Below, piece by piece: positions 17,768 through 26,812 of a stretch of 64,000 nt of DNA. The first letter of the stretch is position 1. Every line of letters begins with the position of its first letter. This stretch comes from Paenibacillus sp. PL91 (GTDB lineage: Bacteria > Bacillota > Bacilli > Paenibacillales > Paenibacillaceae). The DNA is taken from positions 1 to 64,000 of the forward strand of contig NZ_JABBYG020000024.1 of assembly GCF_012935325.2 (NCBI RefSeq), read 5' to 3'. Under the pieces are notes generated by a model. It was given only the letters and a program-made list of their open reading frames with translations. It ran no database searches and was not told the DNA's origin. The position numbers and the translations under genes were made by a program.

Positions 17768-18955
17768 TTAGACCACAGCTGCTTGTTTCCTGGCTGCCCA
17801 CTTTTTCCGGAATACGGGAAGCAGCGCTTCGCCTGAGGAGGTCGCTTCCTCCAAATTTGGATAGCCAGATAAAATAAACGAGGTAATGCCCATGTCCGCA
17901 TATTCGAGCAATCGATCTGCTACCTGCTCGGGCGTCCCGACAAACGCCATTGCGCCTCCGCCCCGCACCTGGGCAAGACCTGCCCAGAAATTGGGCCCTA
18001 TCACATAGTCATTCGCTTCAGCCAGCTTTCTCAGCTCATTTTGCCGCTGCTGGCCTGCCGAGAGATTATAAAACAACTGCCCTTCAAGCCCCTGCTTCAC
18101 TTCCGGCTCAATGCGGCTGACAATCAGCTTCGCAGCTGCCCAAGCCTCCTCTTCCGTGTCGCGAATGACGACCTGGGCACGCAGGCCGTAACGGATGCTT
18201 CGCTCGATCCCTTGTGTCTCAAGCAGCTCCCTTCGATGATATTCCACCTCATCGATTTGTTCTTTGATCCAATCAAGCGGCTCCGCCCACATCAAATATA
18301 CGTCAGCAATTTCAGCCGCCGTTTTTTTGGCGGCGGCGGAGCTGCCGCCAAAATAAAACGGCGGATGCGGGCGCTGAACCGGAGGCGGATAGCTAACCCC
18401 GCCTTCAAGCTGAAAGTATTTGCCTTTGTAATCGAGCGGTTCAATGTGCTTAAAGGCATCATGCGCTGCCAGCAGCTGCTCGCCTCGCTCAGCCGCCGAG
18501 TTGATCCACAGCTGCTTCACGATTTTAATATATTCTAGCGTTCGCTCGTAACGGGCATCCTTGTCGAAGGCGAGCTCATCGCCCATTGCCTTCATATCAG
18601 CCGGCGAGCTTCCCGTTACGATATTCATTAGCGCCCTGCCGCCTGTAGCCTCATCCAGCGTAGCGCCCATGCGAGCCGCAAGTGCTGGAGCAATTAAGCC
18701 TGGGCGCATCGCGACGAGCGGCTTGAATATTTTCGTATGGGCCGCCAGCGTTGCGCCTATAATCCAAGCATCGGAGCAATTGCCGCCTGTCGGGATAAGC
18801 GCGAAAGTGTAGCCCGCAGCCTCCACAGCTTGAGCCACTTTGATATGATAAGCAATATCGACTACTCGCTCTGACTTCACGCCAACAAAAGGTCCATCCC
18901 CTCTAGTTGGCATATACCAGCCAAACTCCGGCTCAATCTCCAGATTAACGCTCAC
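17768..18955 (-). CDS. SsuD-like alkanesulfonate monooxygenase (LLM class)
   Basis: About 395 residues, resembling SsuD: FGWYMPTRGDG at the start, FALIPTGGNCSDAW, VAMRPGLIAPALAARMGATLDEA, RALMNIVTGSSP, PPFYFGGSS and, near the C-terminus, the mobile-loop and substrate region QVRGGGAMAFVGTPEQVADR and FILSGYPNLEEA. SsuD uses FMNH2 and O2 to split alkanesulfonates into aldehyde and sulfite; the sulfoquinovose monooxygenase SmoC is a relative. The GTG at 18955 has GGGGGG 6 nt upstream and gives the family N-terminus. It sits 53 bp behind the flavin reductase gene in unit C, an enzyme-reductase pair. Confidence 0.88.
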   Translation of the reverse strand: MSVNLEIEPEFGWYMPTRGDGPFVGVKSERVVDIAYHIKVAQAVEAAGYTFALIPTGGNCSDAWIIGATLAAHTKIFKPLVAMRPGLIAPALAARMGATLDEATGGRALMNIVTGSSPADMKAMGDELAFDKDARYERTLEYIKIVKQLWINSAAERGEQLLAAHDAFKHIEPLDYKGKYFQLEGGVSYPPPVQRPHPPFYFGGSSAAAKKTAAEIADVYLMWAEPLDWIKEQIDEVEYHRRELLETQGIERSIRYGLRAQVVIRDTEEEAWAAAKLIVSRIEPEVKQGLEGQLFYNLSAGQQRQNELRKLAEANDYVIGPNFWAGLAQVRGGGAMAFVGTPEQVADRLLEYADMGITSFILSGYPNLEEATSSGEALLPVFRKKWAARKQAAVV

Positions 18956-19008
18956 GCGCAGCCCCCCTAACAAATTCGTTCTAAATCAAGCGAATGGCCT
19001 CTGCCGGC

Positions 19009-19761
19009 TTATCGCAATTTAAAGCCCTGGCCTACGAGAAAATCATGCAGGTGACCGCGAAGGCGATCCGATTTAAATCTTCTCAGCATTTCACGCGACC
19101 ATTTCGTTTCCTGATCTCCGCCTTTGCCGCCGCCCTTGCGGGTCGCATAATAGACGCGAGTAGTCTCGTCGTATGCTTTTATTTCAGATATCAGCCCTTC
19201 CTCCTTGTACACCTCTTTGTGGTAGACAGCCGCAAGCGGCAATCTAGGACGGATGTCCGGCTCTTGATCCGGAACGCCTACGCACATGCCAAATACCGGA
19301 TAAACGAGCGGCGGCAGCGCCAGCAGATCCGTAACGCCCTGCGGATTGTTACGGATTCCTCCGATGTAAACCATCCCGTAGCCAAGCGATTCCGCCGCTA
19401 TTGTCGCGTTTTGAGCAGCCAAAGTCGCATCGATCGTACCGAGCAGAAATTGCTCAACGTTTTGGTGCAGCTCGACATCCTCATGCAAATTAGCCGCTAT
19501 TCGAATTTTGTTCAGATCCGCACACCATACGAGAAATACAGGACTCTCTACGATTTGCTGCTGATTTCCCGCAAGCTCTGCAAATTTCCTCTTCCGCTCC
19601 GGATCGGTGACGGCCACTACACTGTAAGCTTGAATATTCGAGGAGGTAGAGGCTGCTTGACCTGCTAATAAAATTTGCTCCAAGTCGGATTCGGGTATAG
19701 GAGTCGGCTTATACTTGCGAATCGAGCGATGCTTTTTCAATAATTCAATGACCTCGTTCAT
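19009..19761 (-). CDS. NfrA/NfsA-type NADPH-dependent FMN reductase or nitroreductase
   Basis: A 250-residue nitroreductase-fold flavoprotein. The HRSIRKY motif near residue 11 and SNIQAYSVVAV near 41 bind FMN, GMVYIGGIRNNP near 130 and PVFGMCVGVPDQ near 155 are typical of the oxygen-insensitive NADPH group (NfsA, NfrA1, SnrA). Such proteins reduce free FMN or nitro compounds. Directly followed by an SsuD-like monooxygenase in the same unit, it is the best candidate for supplying FMNH2 to all five LLM enzymes here. AAGGAG lies 8 nt before the ATG; attenuator C lies upstream. Confidence 0.87.
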   Translation of the reverse strand: MNEVIELLKKHRSIRKYKPTPIPESDLEQILLAGQAASTSSNIQAYSVVAVTDPERKRKFAELAGNQQQIVESPVFLVWCADLNKIRIAANLHEDVELHQNVEQFLLGTIDATLAAQNATIAAESLGYGMVYIGGIRNNPQGVTDLLALPPLVYPVFGMCVGVPDQEPDIRPRLPLAAVYHKEVYKEEGLISEIKAYDETTRVYYATRKGGGKGGDQETKWSREMLRRFKSDRLRGHLHDFLVGQGFKLR

Positions 19762-19795
19762 CGGTTCAGCTCCTTATCTTCTTTTAGTTTTAAAC

Positions 19796-19922
19796 AAAAA
19801 AAACCGGAGACACAGTTAACTGTTGTCTCCGGTCGTCCGGTAGAGGATTAAATCCTATTATTCCAAGAAGCTTAGTTTGAAAATATCATTGAAAATTTAT
19901 CACGTTATTATTTTTTTGTCAA
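19796..19922 (-). promoter_or_regulatory. Leader element C: promoter, CCGG mini-hairpin and overlapping terminator
   Basis: Minus-strand promoter -35 TTGACA (19917-19922), 17-bp spacer, -10 TAAATT (19894-19899). The leader carries CCGG-ACGA-CCGG (19829-19840), whose second half is also the start of the terminator stem CCGGAGACA/TGTCTCCGG (19804-19832) followed by eight T residues. An extra small GGATTTAATCC hairpin precedes the element. It controls the flavin reductase and SsuD-like genes. Confidence 0.82.
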
Positions 19923-19982
19923 CCCGCGATCGCGCTCATTTCATTCCGAGCATCCAATATAATCAATTTCTACAATAAAATA

Positions 19983-20010
19983 TTGTAATCCTCACTAATC
20001 ACAGTATAAT
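19983..20010 (+). promoter_or_regulatory. Sigma-A promoter of the FAD oxidoreductase gene
   Basis: TTGTAA at 19983-19988, 16-bp spacer and a perfect TATAAT at 20005-20010, 44 bp before the start codon. It diverges from the promoter of leader C. Confidence 0.65.
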
Positions 20011-20053
20011 GCTCGGTATAAACGAAATCATATCCCGATTGGAGGAGAAGACA

Positions 20054-21205
20054 TTGGTTGATCTCATCATCATTGGCGCCGGCCCTTATGGCATCTCACT
20101 CGCCGCACATGCAGCCGCCAGCCATTTATCTTACGTTTTACTAGGGGAGCCTATGCATTTCTGGAAGGAGCAAATGCCCCAAAGCATGTTCATTCGGACC
20201 AATCCGCGTTACATCAGCCTCTCCGACAAAGATGGCGCCTTCACGATTGAACGCTTTAGCAGCGAGACAGGCGCCACGCTGGAATCGCCTTTTCCGCGGC
20301 CTGCCTTTGTCGATTATGCCCTCTGGTTCGCTCAGCAGACCCGTGTTTCGTTTACGCCTGAACTAGCGGCACAGCTTGATCATTCCTCCGCTGGCTTTCA
20401 CGTAACGACAAATGAAGGCAAGCTTTATGAAGCCAAACGCGTCATCGTTGCAACCGGCTTACAGCATTACAGCTACATCCCCGCCGAATTAAGCTTGCTT
20501 CCCTCCCATCTTCTCTCCCATACGTTTGGCCAGACCGAATTCAATAAATTTGCAGGCCAAAAAGTAGCCGTAATCGGAAGCGGACAGAGCGCTTGGGAAG
20601 CCGCTGCGCTGCTGCATCTGGCAGGAAGCGAACCCGAGCTTCTCTTTAGGCGCGATGCCGTTCACTATGCAGGCGAGGACAATACCGCTTCCGGCCAAAA
20701 GCTTCTCGATACGGCAGAGCAGTTCTACCGCCTCCCTCATGAGCAGAAGCAGGAGAGATGGAATTCGCCGCGGCAAGGAAGCGTAGCTCCTTTTTTGAGG
20801 CCATACGTTGAAGGCAAGCTTCCTATTACTGCCGGCGCCGCCATCGAGCGGGCAGAAGAAACGAGCGACGGCAAGGTGCTTCTGACTTTGACGAACAAAC
20901 AAACCCGTGTCGTCGACCATGTCATTGCCGCTACCGGCTACAAAATCAATCTCGAGCAGGTGCCGTTTCTACCTCCCTATTTGCTGCAAGCCATAGAAAG
21001 AGAGCCAGACCGCTTTACCGCATTTCCTCTTCTTAGCGCCCACTTTGAAAGCAGTGTGCCCGGGCTTTACTTTACTGGACCGCTTGCCTCACATACCCAC
21101 GGACCAGCCTTTGGCTTCGTCGCCGGCTTGCGTAAGGCGTGTTTTTCGATCATTCCTCACATCCAGCAGCATGCCAAAAAAGAACAGGAGCAGCGGACTT
21201 CCTAG
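20054..21205 (+). CDS. FAD/NAD(P)-dependent oxidoreductase (flavin monooxygenase-like)
   Basis: About 383 residues with an N-terminal FAD Rossmann motif (LIIIGAGPYGISLA), a second dinucleotide motif in the middle (VAVIGSGQSAWEAA, for NADPH), and a C-terminal ATGYKINL stretch typical of class B flavin monooxygenases and L-ornithine/lysine hydroxylase relatives. The start is TTG 20054, 6 nt behind GGAGGAG; an ATG in frame upstream lacks an SD and overlaps the promoter. It is the only plus-strand gene in the 15-42 kb region and diverges from the flavin reductase unit. It may act on the same substrate class, possibly as a heteroatom oxygenase, but the reaction is unknown. Confidence 0.82.
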   Translation: MVDLIIIGAGPYGISLAAHAAASHLSYVLLGEPMHFWKEQMPQSMFIRTNPRYISLSDKDGAFTIERFSSETGATLESPFPRPAFVDYALWFAQQTRVSFTPELAAQLDHSSAGFHVTTNEGKLYEAKRVIVATGLQHYSYIPAELSLLPSHLLSHTFGQTEFNKFAGQKVAVIGSGQSAWEAAALLHLAGSEPELLFRRDAVHYAGEDNTASGQKLLDTAEQFYRLPHEQKQERWNSPRQGSVAPFLRPYVEGKLPITAGAAIERAEETSDGKVLLTLTNKQTRVVDHVIAATGYKINLEQVPFLPPYLLQAIEREPDRFTAFPLLSAHFESSVPGLYFTGPLASHTHGPAFGFVAGLRKACFSIIPHIQQHAKKEQEQRTS

Positions 21206-21220
21206 TCCGCTTGCTCTTTT
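21188..21220 (+). terminator. Terminator at the end of the FAD oxidoreductase gene
   Basis: Imperfect hairpin (GAGC..CGGACT / AGTCCG..GCTC) overlapping the stop codon and followed by TTTTCT. A second hairpin lies at 21262-21306. Confidence 0.6.
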
Positions 21221-21261
21221 CTCTCCAACTATAATCCAATTGATCCAAAATCGAGCAGCAC

Positions 21262-21306
21262 AAAGCAAAGGGGCCGCCTCATTCGCTGCGCCTTTGCTTC
21301 GTTTTT
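21262..21306 (+). terminator. Second hairpin terminator, between convergent units
   Basis: Stem AAGCAAAGG/CCTTTGCTT with a GC-rich loop, followed on the plus strand by CGTTTTT. It sits between the plus-strand FAD gene and the end of the minus-strand LLM/SBP operon and might serve both. Confidence 0.6.
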
Positions 21307-21311
21307 ACGTT

Positions 21312-22700
21312 CTATTGATCGCCGAGCGTCGTTCTTAACGTTTCGACATCTTTATTAATCGCATCAGTCGCTTTACGAATCGCTGAATTCACGTCCAGCC
21401 CTTTAATGGCTAAATCCTCAGCAGCCTCGGTAAGCCTTGTCGTAATTTCAAGCTCATACGGGTGGATATAGTGCTCCTGCAGCGGCTCGCCGACAAATAC
21501 ATTTTGCACCGATTTGCCTTGCAGCACCGGAATGTCCAGTCCATATTCCTTCTCAAGCTCTGGATTAATAACAGCCGGAATACGTCCGTTTCTAGCTAAA
21601 ATCGTCTGTCCCTCATCCGACAAAATTTCTGCAATTACTTGAAATGCCTCGTCTTTGTGCTTGCTTTGGCTATTGACGGACAGCGAATGGATTTGCGCCT
21701 CTCTTGTTTTGCCAAGCTGGTCGCTAAAGTTTGGCGCCGGCGCGATATCCCAATTAAACTCCACTCCCTGCTGACGCAGCTCCTCAAGCGGCCCTACCAT
21801 GTTCGCAAGCCAAGTTACGCGCATGCCGATCACCTGATCCTTCATGAACTGATCGCGTCCCCAGTTCCATGTATTGTCCGGTGTAACGTAGCCTGGAATT
21901 TCAAAGATACGCTTGTTAAGCTCGAACACGCGCAGCCAATCCGGCGTATCGAGCGCAGCATTTCCTGTCTCGCGTTCCAAGTAAGGCAAACCTAGCCCTT
22001 TCGCTAAGCCTGACAGGTTATCAACCGATAGTCCGATATAGTTCACGCCATTCTCAGTACGCGTCAGCTTCGCAGCGATGTCCAGCACTTCATCCCAAGT
22101 CAGCTGCTTTTCGGTCGGGTACGGAACACCAAACTTATCAAAAATATCCTTATTATAATAAAGAACATGCTGATTGGCATTGAACGGAATTGCGTAAATT
22201 TCCCCGCCCTTATCCTTCGTAATTTCTTTGATATAATCGTACAAAATCGGCTTAATGCGGCTCTCATCGAATTTATGGCGCTTTATCAGCTCTCTCAAAT
22301 CCTCATAAGCGCCGGTACGAACAATGCGCTGGTGCGAGGAAGATGAGGAATAGATGATGTCCGGCACATGCGTCGACAGCACCTCTTCATTCGTCGTCGT
22401 AGCAGCCGGAGTTATCCGCTCGATCGTTACGTTAGGAAATTTTTTCTTAATCGGATCTGCGATCAAGGTATTGAATTCCACGTCAGGAAACGTTCCGCTC
22501 GTACTAAAAAAAGTTAAGGTCAGCGGCTCGTCGCCGAGCTTTTTGAAATCCTCCTTCACCTCAGCTTCTGTTTCCTCCGCTGCTGCGCTCTCTTGCTTGT
22601 TGCTCCCTTTATTGCTCTCCGGCGTACTGCCTGAACTTGCGCAAGCCGTCAATATAGCGAATATTACTAGAATGACCGTCCCCAAAGTTAGCTTCTTCAT
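21312..22700 (-). CDS. Lipoprotein extracellular solute-binding protein (family 1), copy 2
   Basis: A 462-residue periplasmic-type binding protein tethered by the lipobox LTAC (signal peptide about residues 1-20), then a charged linker and a family-1 (sugar-type) binding fold: IPFNANQHVLYYNKDIFDKFG, TWDEVLDIAAKLT and the C-terminal ATDAINKDVETL are typical. Its closest relative in the window is the protein at 24084-25454, with long identical stretches. It is the last gene of the operon LLM-LLM-SBP-LLM-SBP. No permease gene belongs to this operon; the pair at 28.3-30.2 kb immediately upstream lacks its own binding protein. Confidence 0.9.
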   Translation of the reverse strand: MKKLTLGTVILVIFAILTACASSGSTPESNKGSNKQESAAAEETEAEVKEDFKKLGDEPLTLTFFSTSGTFPDVEFNTLIADPIKKKFPNVTIERITPAATTTNEEVLSTHVPDIIYSSSSSHQRIVRTGAYEDLRELIKRHKFDESRIKPILYDYIKEITKDKGGEIYAIPFNANQHVLYYNKDIFDKFGVPYPTEKQLTWDEVLDIAAKLTRTENGVNYIGLSVDNLSGLAKGLGLPYLERETGNAALDTPDWLRVFELNKRIFEIPGYVTPDNTWNWGRDQFMKDQVIGMRVTWLANMVGPLEELRQQGVEFNWDIAPAPNFSDQLGKTREAQIHSLSVNSQSKHKDEAFQVIAEILSDEGQTILARNGRIPAVINPELEKEYGLDIPVLQGKSVQNVFVGEPLQEHYIHPYELEITTRLTEAAEDLAIKGLDVNSAIRKATDAINKDVETLRTTLGDQ

Positions 22701-22731
22701 GTTTACATACTCTCCTCATAGTTAGCTGCTG

Positions 22732-24057
22732 TTATGACGATGCCGCATTAACCTCATAGCGAATATTCGCGGGTCTCTTTAGACCAAGATTTTCGCGCAA
22801 AGTTGCTCCCTCGTATTCCGTCCGGAACAGCCCGCGATTTTGCAGCTCTGGAATGACCTGATCTACAAACTTCTCCAGCCCGCTCGGATAAATTTGAGGC
22901 ATGACGTTAAATCCATCGGCAGCTCCGTTCAGAAACCAATTTTCAATCACATCTGCTAGCTGAAGAGGCGTGCCAGTAAACGTAAAATGCCCCCTCGCTC
23001 CCGCCAAACGATTGATCAATTGCTTCAGCGTCAAATGCTCATGACAAACGAGATCCAAGATGAGCTGATGCCGGCTTTTATTGCCATTCACATCATCTGT
23101 TTCTCTTACGCCAGCAAGCGACAGCGGCTCATCGAGCGGATGATTCGACAGATCAATCCCCAATCGCTCTGACAATCGTTTAACGGCGCCGTCTTTATTC
23201 ACATACGCAAACAACTCGTTCTCGATTTCCTGCGCCTCTTCTACCGTATCGGCGAGGATCGGGCTAATGCCCGGCAAAATCTTGAGCTGCTCAGCTGTTC
23301 TTCCATACTTGGGCAGTCTGGATTTAACATCCTTATAGAACGCCTGCGCGCTTTCAATGCTCTGATGGGCAGTGAAAATAACCTCCGCTACTTTTGCAGC
23401 AAATTCCTTGCCGCTTTCCGAGGAGCCCGCCTGCACAAGCACCGGATAGCCCTGCGGCGGACGGGCAATGTTAAGCGGTCCTTTAACCGAATAATATTTT
23501 CCCTTGTGATCGATCGTATGGACTTTATCTTGAACAATGCGGGTGCCTGACGCTTTATCGTTGATAACCGCCCCATCCTCCCAGCTGTCCCATAGCTGCT
23601 TGGCTACCTCGACAAACTCATCCGCTTCTTCATAGCGCAGCGCATGATCCGGATGCTCCTCTCTCCCGAAATTATGGGCAGCCGATCCCGCGCCGGTCAC
23701 AATATTCCAGCCTGCTCTCCCTTTGCTGATATGGTCTAGCGAAGCAAATTTGCGCGCGACGTGAAACGGTTCGTTGTAGGTTGTGCCGACGGTAGCGATC
23801 AGCCCGATATGCTTTGTCCTGCTAGCGAGAGCAGCCAGCTCCGTGAAGGGCTCCAGCTTATTGGAGCGTCCGACATATCCGTCTGCCAAAAACACGGAAT
23901 CCATCAGCCCCCGCTCAGCGGTCTGAACGATTTGCAGCACCTGCTGAAAGTCGAGGTTGCGTTCCGGCTCCGCATCCGGGAGCCGCCATGATGCCTCATG
24001 GTGGCCGGTCCCGAACAAAAAGGCGTTGAGATTCAGCTTGCGCCGAGAATGACTCAT
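22732..24057 (-). CDS. NtaA/SnaA/DszA family FMNH2-dependent monooxygenase
   Basis: A 441-residue member of the same LLM class as 16246-17604, with the FMN-pocket segments HIGLIATVGTTYNEPFHVAR, DHISKGRAGWNIVTGAGSAAHNF and QAGSSESGKEFAAK. It lies between the two solute-binding protein genes, 31 and 26 bp from its neighbours, so it is cotranscribed with them. SD GAGGGGAT before the ATG. Active-site differences between the four paralogues suggest distinct substrates or a multistep pathway, but this is inference. Confidence 0.9.
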   Translation of the reverse strand: MSHSRRKLNLNAFLFGTGHHEASWRLPDAEPERNLDFQQVLQIVQTAERGLMDSVFLADGYVGRSNKLEPFTELAALASRTKHIGLIATVGTTYNEPFHVARKFASLDHISKGRAGWNIVTGAGSAAHNFGREEHPDHALRYEEADEFVEVAKQLWDSWEDGAVINDKASGTRIVQDKVHTIDHKGKYYSVKGPLNIARPPQGYPVLVQAGSSESGKEFAAKVAEVIFTAHQSIESAQAFYKDVKSRLPKYGRTAEQLKILPGISPILADTVEEAQEIENELFAYVNKDGAVKRLSERLGIDLSNHPLDEPLSLAGVRETDDVNGNKSRHQLILDLVCHEHLTLKQLINRLAGARGHFTFTGTPLQLADVIENWFLNGAADGFNVMPQIYPSGLEKFVDQVIPELQNRGLFRTEYEGATLRENLGLKRPANIRYEVNAASS

Positions 24058-24083
24058 ATTTTATCCCCTCTCCATTTGCTTGC

Positions 24084-25454
24084 TTATTGACCAATCGTCG
24101 TTTTTAGCGTCTCTACATCCTTATTGATCGCGTCCGTCGCTTTGCGGATCGCCGAGTTGACATCCAGTCCCTTAACGGCAAGATCCTCTGCCGCCTCAGT
24201 AAGCCTTATCGAAATACTTGACTCATAAGGATGAATGTAATGCTCTTGAATCGGCTCGCCGATGAATACGTTTTGAACGGTTTTCCCTTGCAGGACGGGT
24301 ATTTCAGCGCCGTAATCCTTCTCCAGCTCAGCATTGATAATGGAAGGAACACGGCCGTTCTTCGCGATTATGCGTTGACCCTCATCCGACAAAATTTCCG
24401 CGATAACCTGGAATGCCTCGTCTTGATGCGGGCTTTGGCTGTTAATCGCGATCGAGTGAATTTGAGCTTCCCGCGTTTTGCCGAGCTGATCGCTGAAGTT
24501 TGGAGCCGGCGCAATATCCCAATTAAATTCCACGCCCTGCTGGCGCAGCTCCTCGAGCGGACCGACCATGTTGGCAAGCCAGGATACGCGGATCGCAATA
24601 TTTTGATCCTTCATAAAGTTGTCGCGCGTCCAGTTCCATGTGCCATCTGGCGTAACATATCCCGGTATCTCTAAAATCTTTTTCTGCAGCTCGAACACGC
24701 GCAGCCACTCCGGCGTATCCAGCGCAGCCTGACCGGTCTCGCGATCCAAGTACGGAAGGCCAAGCGATTTGGATAAGCCCGTTAAATTATCTACGGCAAG
24801 GCCAATGTAATTCACGCCATTTTCCGTTCGGGTCAGCTTCGTTCCAAGCTCAACCGCTTCATCCCAAGTGAGCTGCTTGTCGGTTGGGTAAGGGACGCCG
24901 AATTTATCAAAAATATCTTTGTTGTAATACAGCACATGCTGGTTAATATTGAACGGAAGCGCCAAAACAGCATCTCCTTGGCCCTTCGTAATTTCCTTGA
25001 TATAGCCGTATCCGATTGGCTTGAGGCGGCTCTCGTCAAAATGATGCTTCTTAATCAGTTCCCGCAAGTCCTGATAAACGCCCGTGCGAATGACCCGCTG
25101 CTGAACGCTGCCAAAAATAATGTCAGGCACATGCGTCGACAATACCTCCTCCGGAGTCGTCGTTGCGGCTGGCGTAATGCGTTCAATCTTCACATTCGGA
25201 TATTTCGCATGGATAGGCCCTGCGATCATCGCTTCGAATTCCACATCGGTAAAGGTTGCCCCTGTGGAGTAGAACGTCAGCGTAAGCGGCTCATCGCCCA
25301 GCTTCTTGAAATCCGCCTTCTCTTGCGAGCTGTTGGATGTAGCGGCTGCAGTAGTGGAATCATTCTTGCTCGCTGGAGCATCGTTATTGCCTCCGCAAGC
25401 TGAGATCAGCGCAATTACTAATAAAATAACAATGACAGACCCTAGCTTCCTCAT
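24084..25454 (-). CDS. Lipoprotein extracellular solute-binding protein (family 1), copy 1
   Basis: About 456 residues, paralogue of 21312-22700. Signal peptide with lipobox ISAC, a Ser/Thr/Asn-rich linker, then the family-1 binding fold (LPFNINQHVLYYNKDIFDKFG; SDEGQRIIAKNGRVPSIINAE). The second of two ATGs is preferred because it is 6 nt from GAGAGGG. It lies between two monooxygenase genes, which is an unusual arrangement for a binding protein and suggests that each binding protein brings in a substrate for a neighbouring monooxygenase. Confidence 0.9.
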   Translation of the reverse strand: MRKLGSVIVILLVIALISACGGNNDAPASKNDSTTAAATSNSSQEKADFKKLGDEPLTLTFYSTGATFTDVEFEAMIAGPIHAKYPNVKIERITPAATTTPEEVLSTHVPDIIFGSVQQRVIRTGVYQDLRELIKKHHFDESRLKPIGYGYIKEITKGQGDAVLALPFNINQHVLYYNKDIFDKFGVPYPTDKQLTWDEAVELGTKLTRTENGVNYIGLAVDNLTGLSKSLGLPYLDRETGQAALDTPEWLRVFELQKKILEIPGYVTPDGTWNWTRDNFMKDQNIAIRVSWLANMVGPLEELRQQGVEFNWDIAPAPNFSDQLGKTREAQIHSIAINSQSPHQDEAFQVIAEILSDEGQRIIAKNGRVPSIINAELEKDYGAEIPVLQGKTVQNVFIGEPIQEHYIHPYESSISIRLTEAAEDLAVKGLDVNSAIRKATDAINKDVETLKTTIGQ

Positions 25455-25495
25455 CATATACCCTCTCTTTTCTGCAGCTTATTTTCCGGCTAAAT

Positions 25496-26812
25496 TTAGA
25501 TTTTCTGCAAATGGCGCGTATTCGCCGGGCGTTTTAAGCCAAGGCTTTCACGCAATGTCTTTCCTTCATATTCCGTCCGGAATAAACCGCGGTTTTGCAA
25601 TTCGGGAATGACCTTATCCACAAAGGTCTCAAGCCCTGTCGGGAATAGCTGCGGCAGGACGTTAAAGCCATCGGCCGCATGGTTTTTGAACCATTTCTCA
25701 ATGAGATCCGCCGTTTGGAGGACTGAACCTGTGAACGTAATATGGCCGTGTCCGCCGTTGCTGCGATAAAGCAGCTGACGAATGGTGAATCCTTCTCTGC
25801 GCGCCGCATCGAGAATAACCTCTTGCCTGCTGCGAATGCCGTTAAACTCTTCCGGCGGCTTTGCTTTGTCGAGCGGTACCGGCGCATCCAGCGGATAGTC
25901 GTTCAGATTAACGGTAAACCTCTCGGATAAGCTATCCAGCGCCCGCTTCGTATCCACGTACGCATGCAACTCCTCCTCAATATCGCGCGCTTCCGCCTCC
26001 GTATCGGCTACGATTGGAGCAAGCCCCGGCAAAATAACAAGCTCGCTTTGCTTTCTTCCGTACTTGGCTAGACGTGATTTCACATCGCTGTAAAACGCCT
26101 GACCGGCTTCAAAGGTCTGCTGGGCTGTAAAAATGACCTCTGCCGTTTTGGCGGCAAGCTCCTTGCCCTGCTCGGAGGAGCCCGCCTGCACGAGTACCGG
26201 ATAGCCCTGCGGCGGTCGCGGTATGTTAAGCGGCCCTTTCACCGAATAGGTATGGCCTTTGAAGTTGATCTCATGCACTTTGCCCGCCTCGACCAATTTG
26301 CCTCCCTGCTTATCGAAGATGAGCGCGTCATCCTCCCAGCTGTCCCATAGCTGCTTCACCACTTCGACGAACTCCTCGCCCGTCTCATAGCGCTCCGCAT
26401 GCTCGGGATGTTCATCCCTGCTGAAGTTATGGGCAGCGGAGCCGGCGCCCGTTACGATGTTCCAGCCTGCTCTGCCTCCGCTAATATGATCTAAGGAAGC
26501 AAATTGCCTGGCTACGTGGAACGGATCATTATAGACCGTCCCAACCGTTGCGATTAAGCCTATATGCTCGGTAACGGAGGCTAATGCCGATAGCAGCGTA
26601 AACGGCTCCAGCTTGCTTCCTCCTCCTGCATAGCCATCGGCTAGAAATACGGAATCCAGCTTGCCGCGCTCGGCAATTCTCGCCAGATGCCCTAAGTAAT
26701 CAATATCCAGCTCCAGCTCTGGATGGGAGTCCGCATGGCGCCAAGCGCCTGCATGATGCCCGGTTGCTCTCAAAAATACATTTAGATGAACTTTGCGATT
26801 GTCTTCACTCAT
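25496..26812 (-). CDS. NtaA/SnaA/DszA family FMNH2-dependent monooxygenase
   Basis: A 438-residue LLM enzyme with the same signature segments (HIGLIATVGTVYNDPFHVAR; DHISGGRAGWNIVTGAGSAAHNF; RPPQGYPVLVQAGSSEQGKE). It starts within a TAATG overlap with the stop codon of the preceding monooxygenase gene, showing translational coupling. In its C-terminal half (RQEVILDAARREGFTIRQLL; GGHGHITFTGS) it is closer to the unit D enzyme at 16246-17604 than to its two operon mates. Confidence 0.9.
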   Translation of the reverse strand: MSEDNRKVHLNVFLRATGHHAGAWRHADSHPELELDIDYLGHLARIAERGKLDSVFLADGYAGGGSKLEPFTLLSALASVTEHIGLIATVGTVYNDPFHVARQFASLDHISGGRAGWNIVTGAGSAAHNFSRDEHPEHAERYETGEEFVEVVKQLWDSWEDDALIFDKQGGKLVEAGKVHEINFKGHTYSVKGPLNIPRPPQGYPVLVQAGSSEQGKELAAKTAEVIFTAQQTFEAGQAFYSDVKSRLAKYGRKQSELVILPGLAPIVADTEAEARDIEEELHAYVDTKRALDSLSERFTVNLNDYPLDAPVPLDKAKPPEEFNGIRSRQEVILDAARREGFTIRQLLYRSNGGHGHITFTGSVLQTADLIEKWFKNHAADGFNVLPQLFPTGLETFVDKVIPELQNRGLFRTEYEGKTLRESLGLKRPANTRHLQKI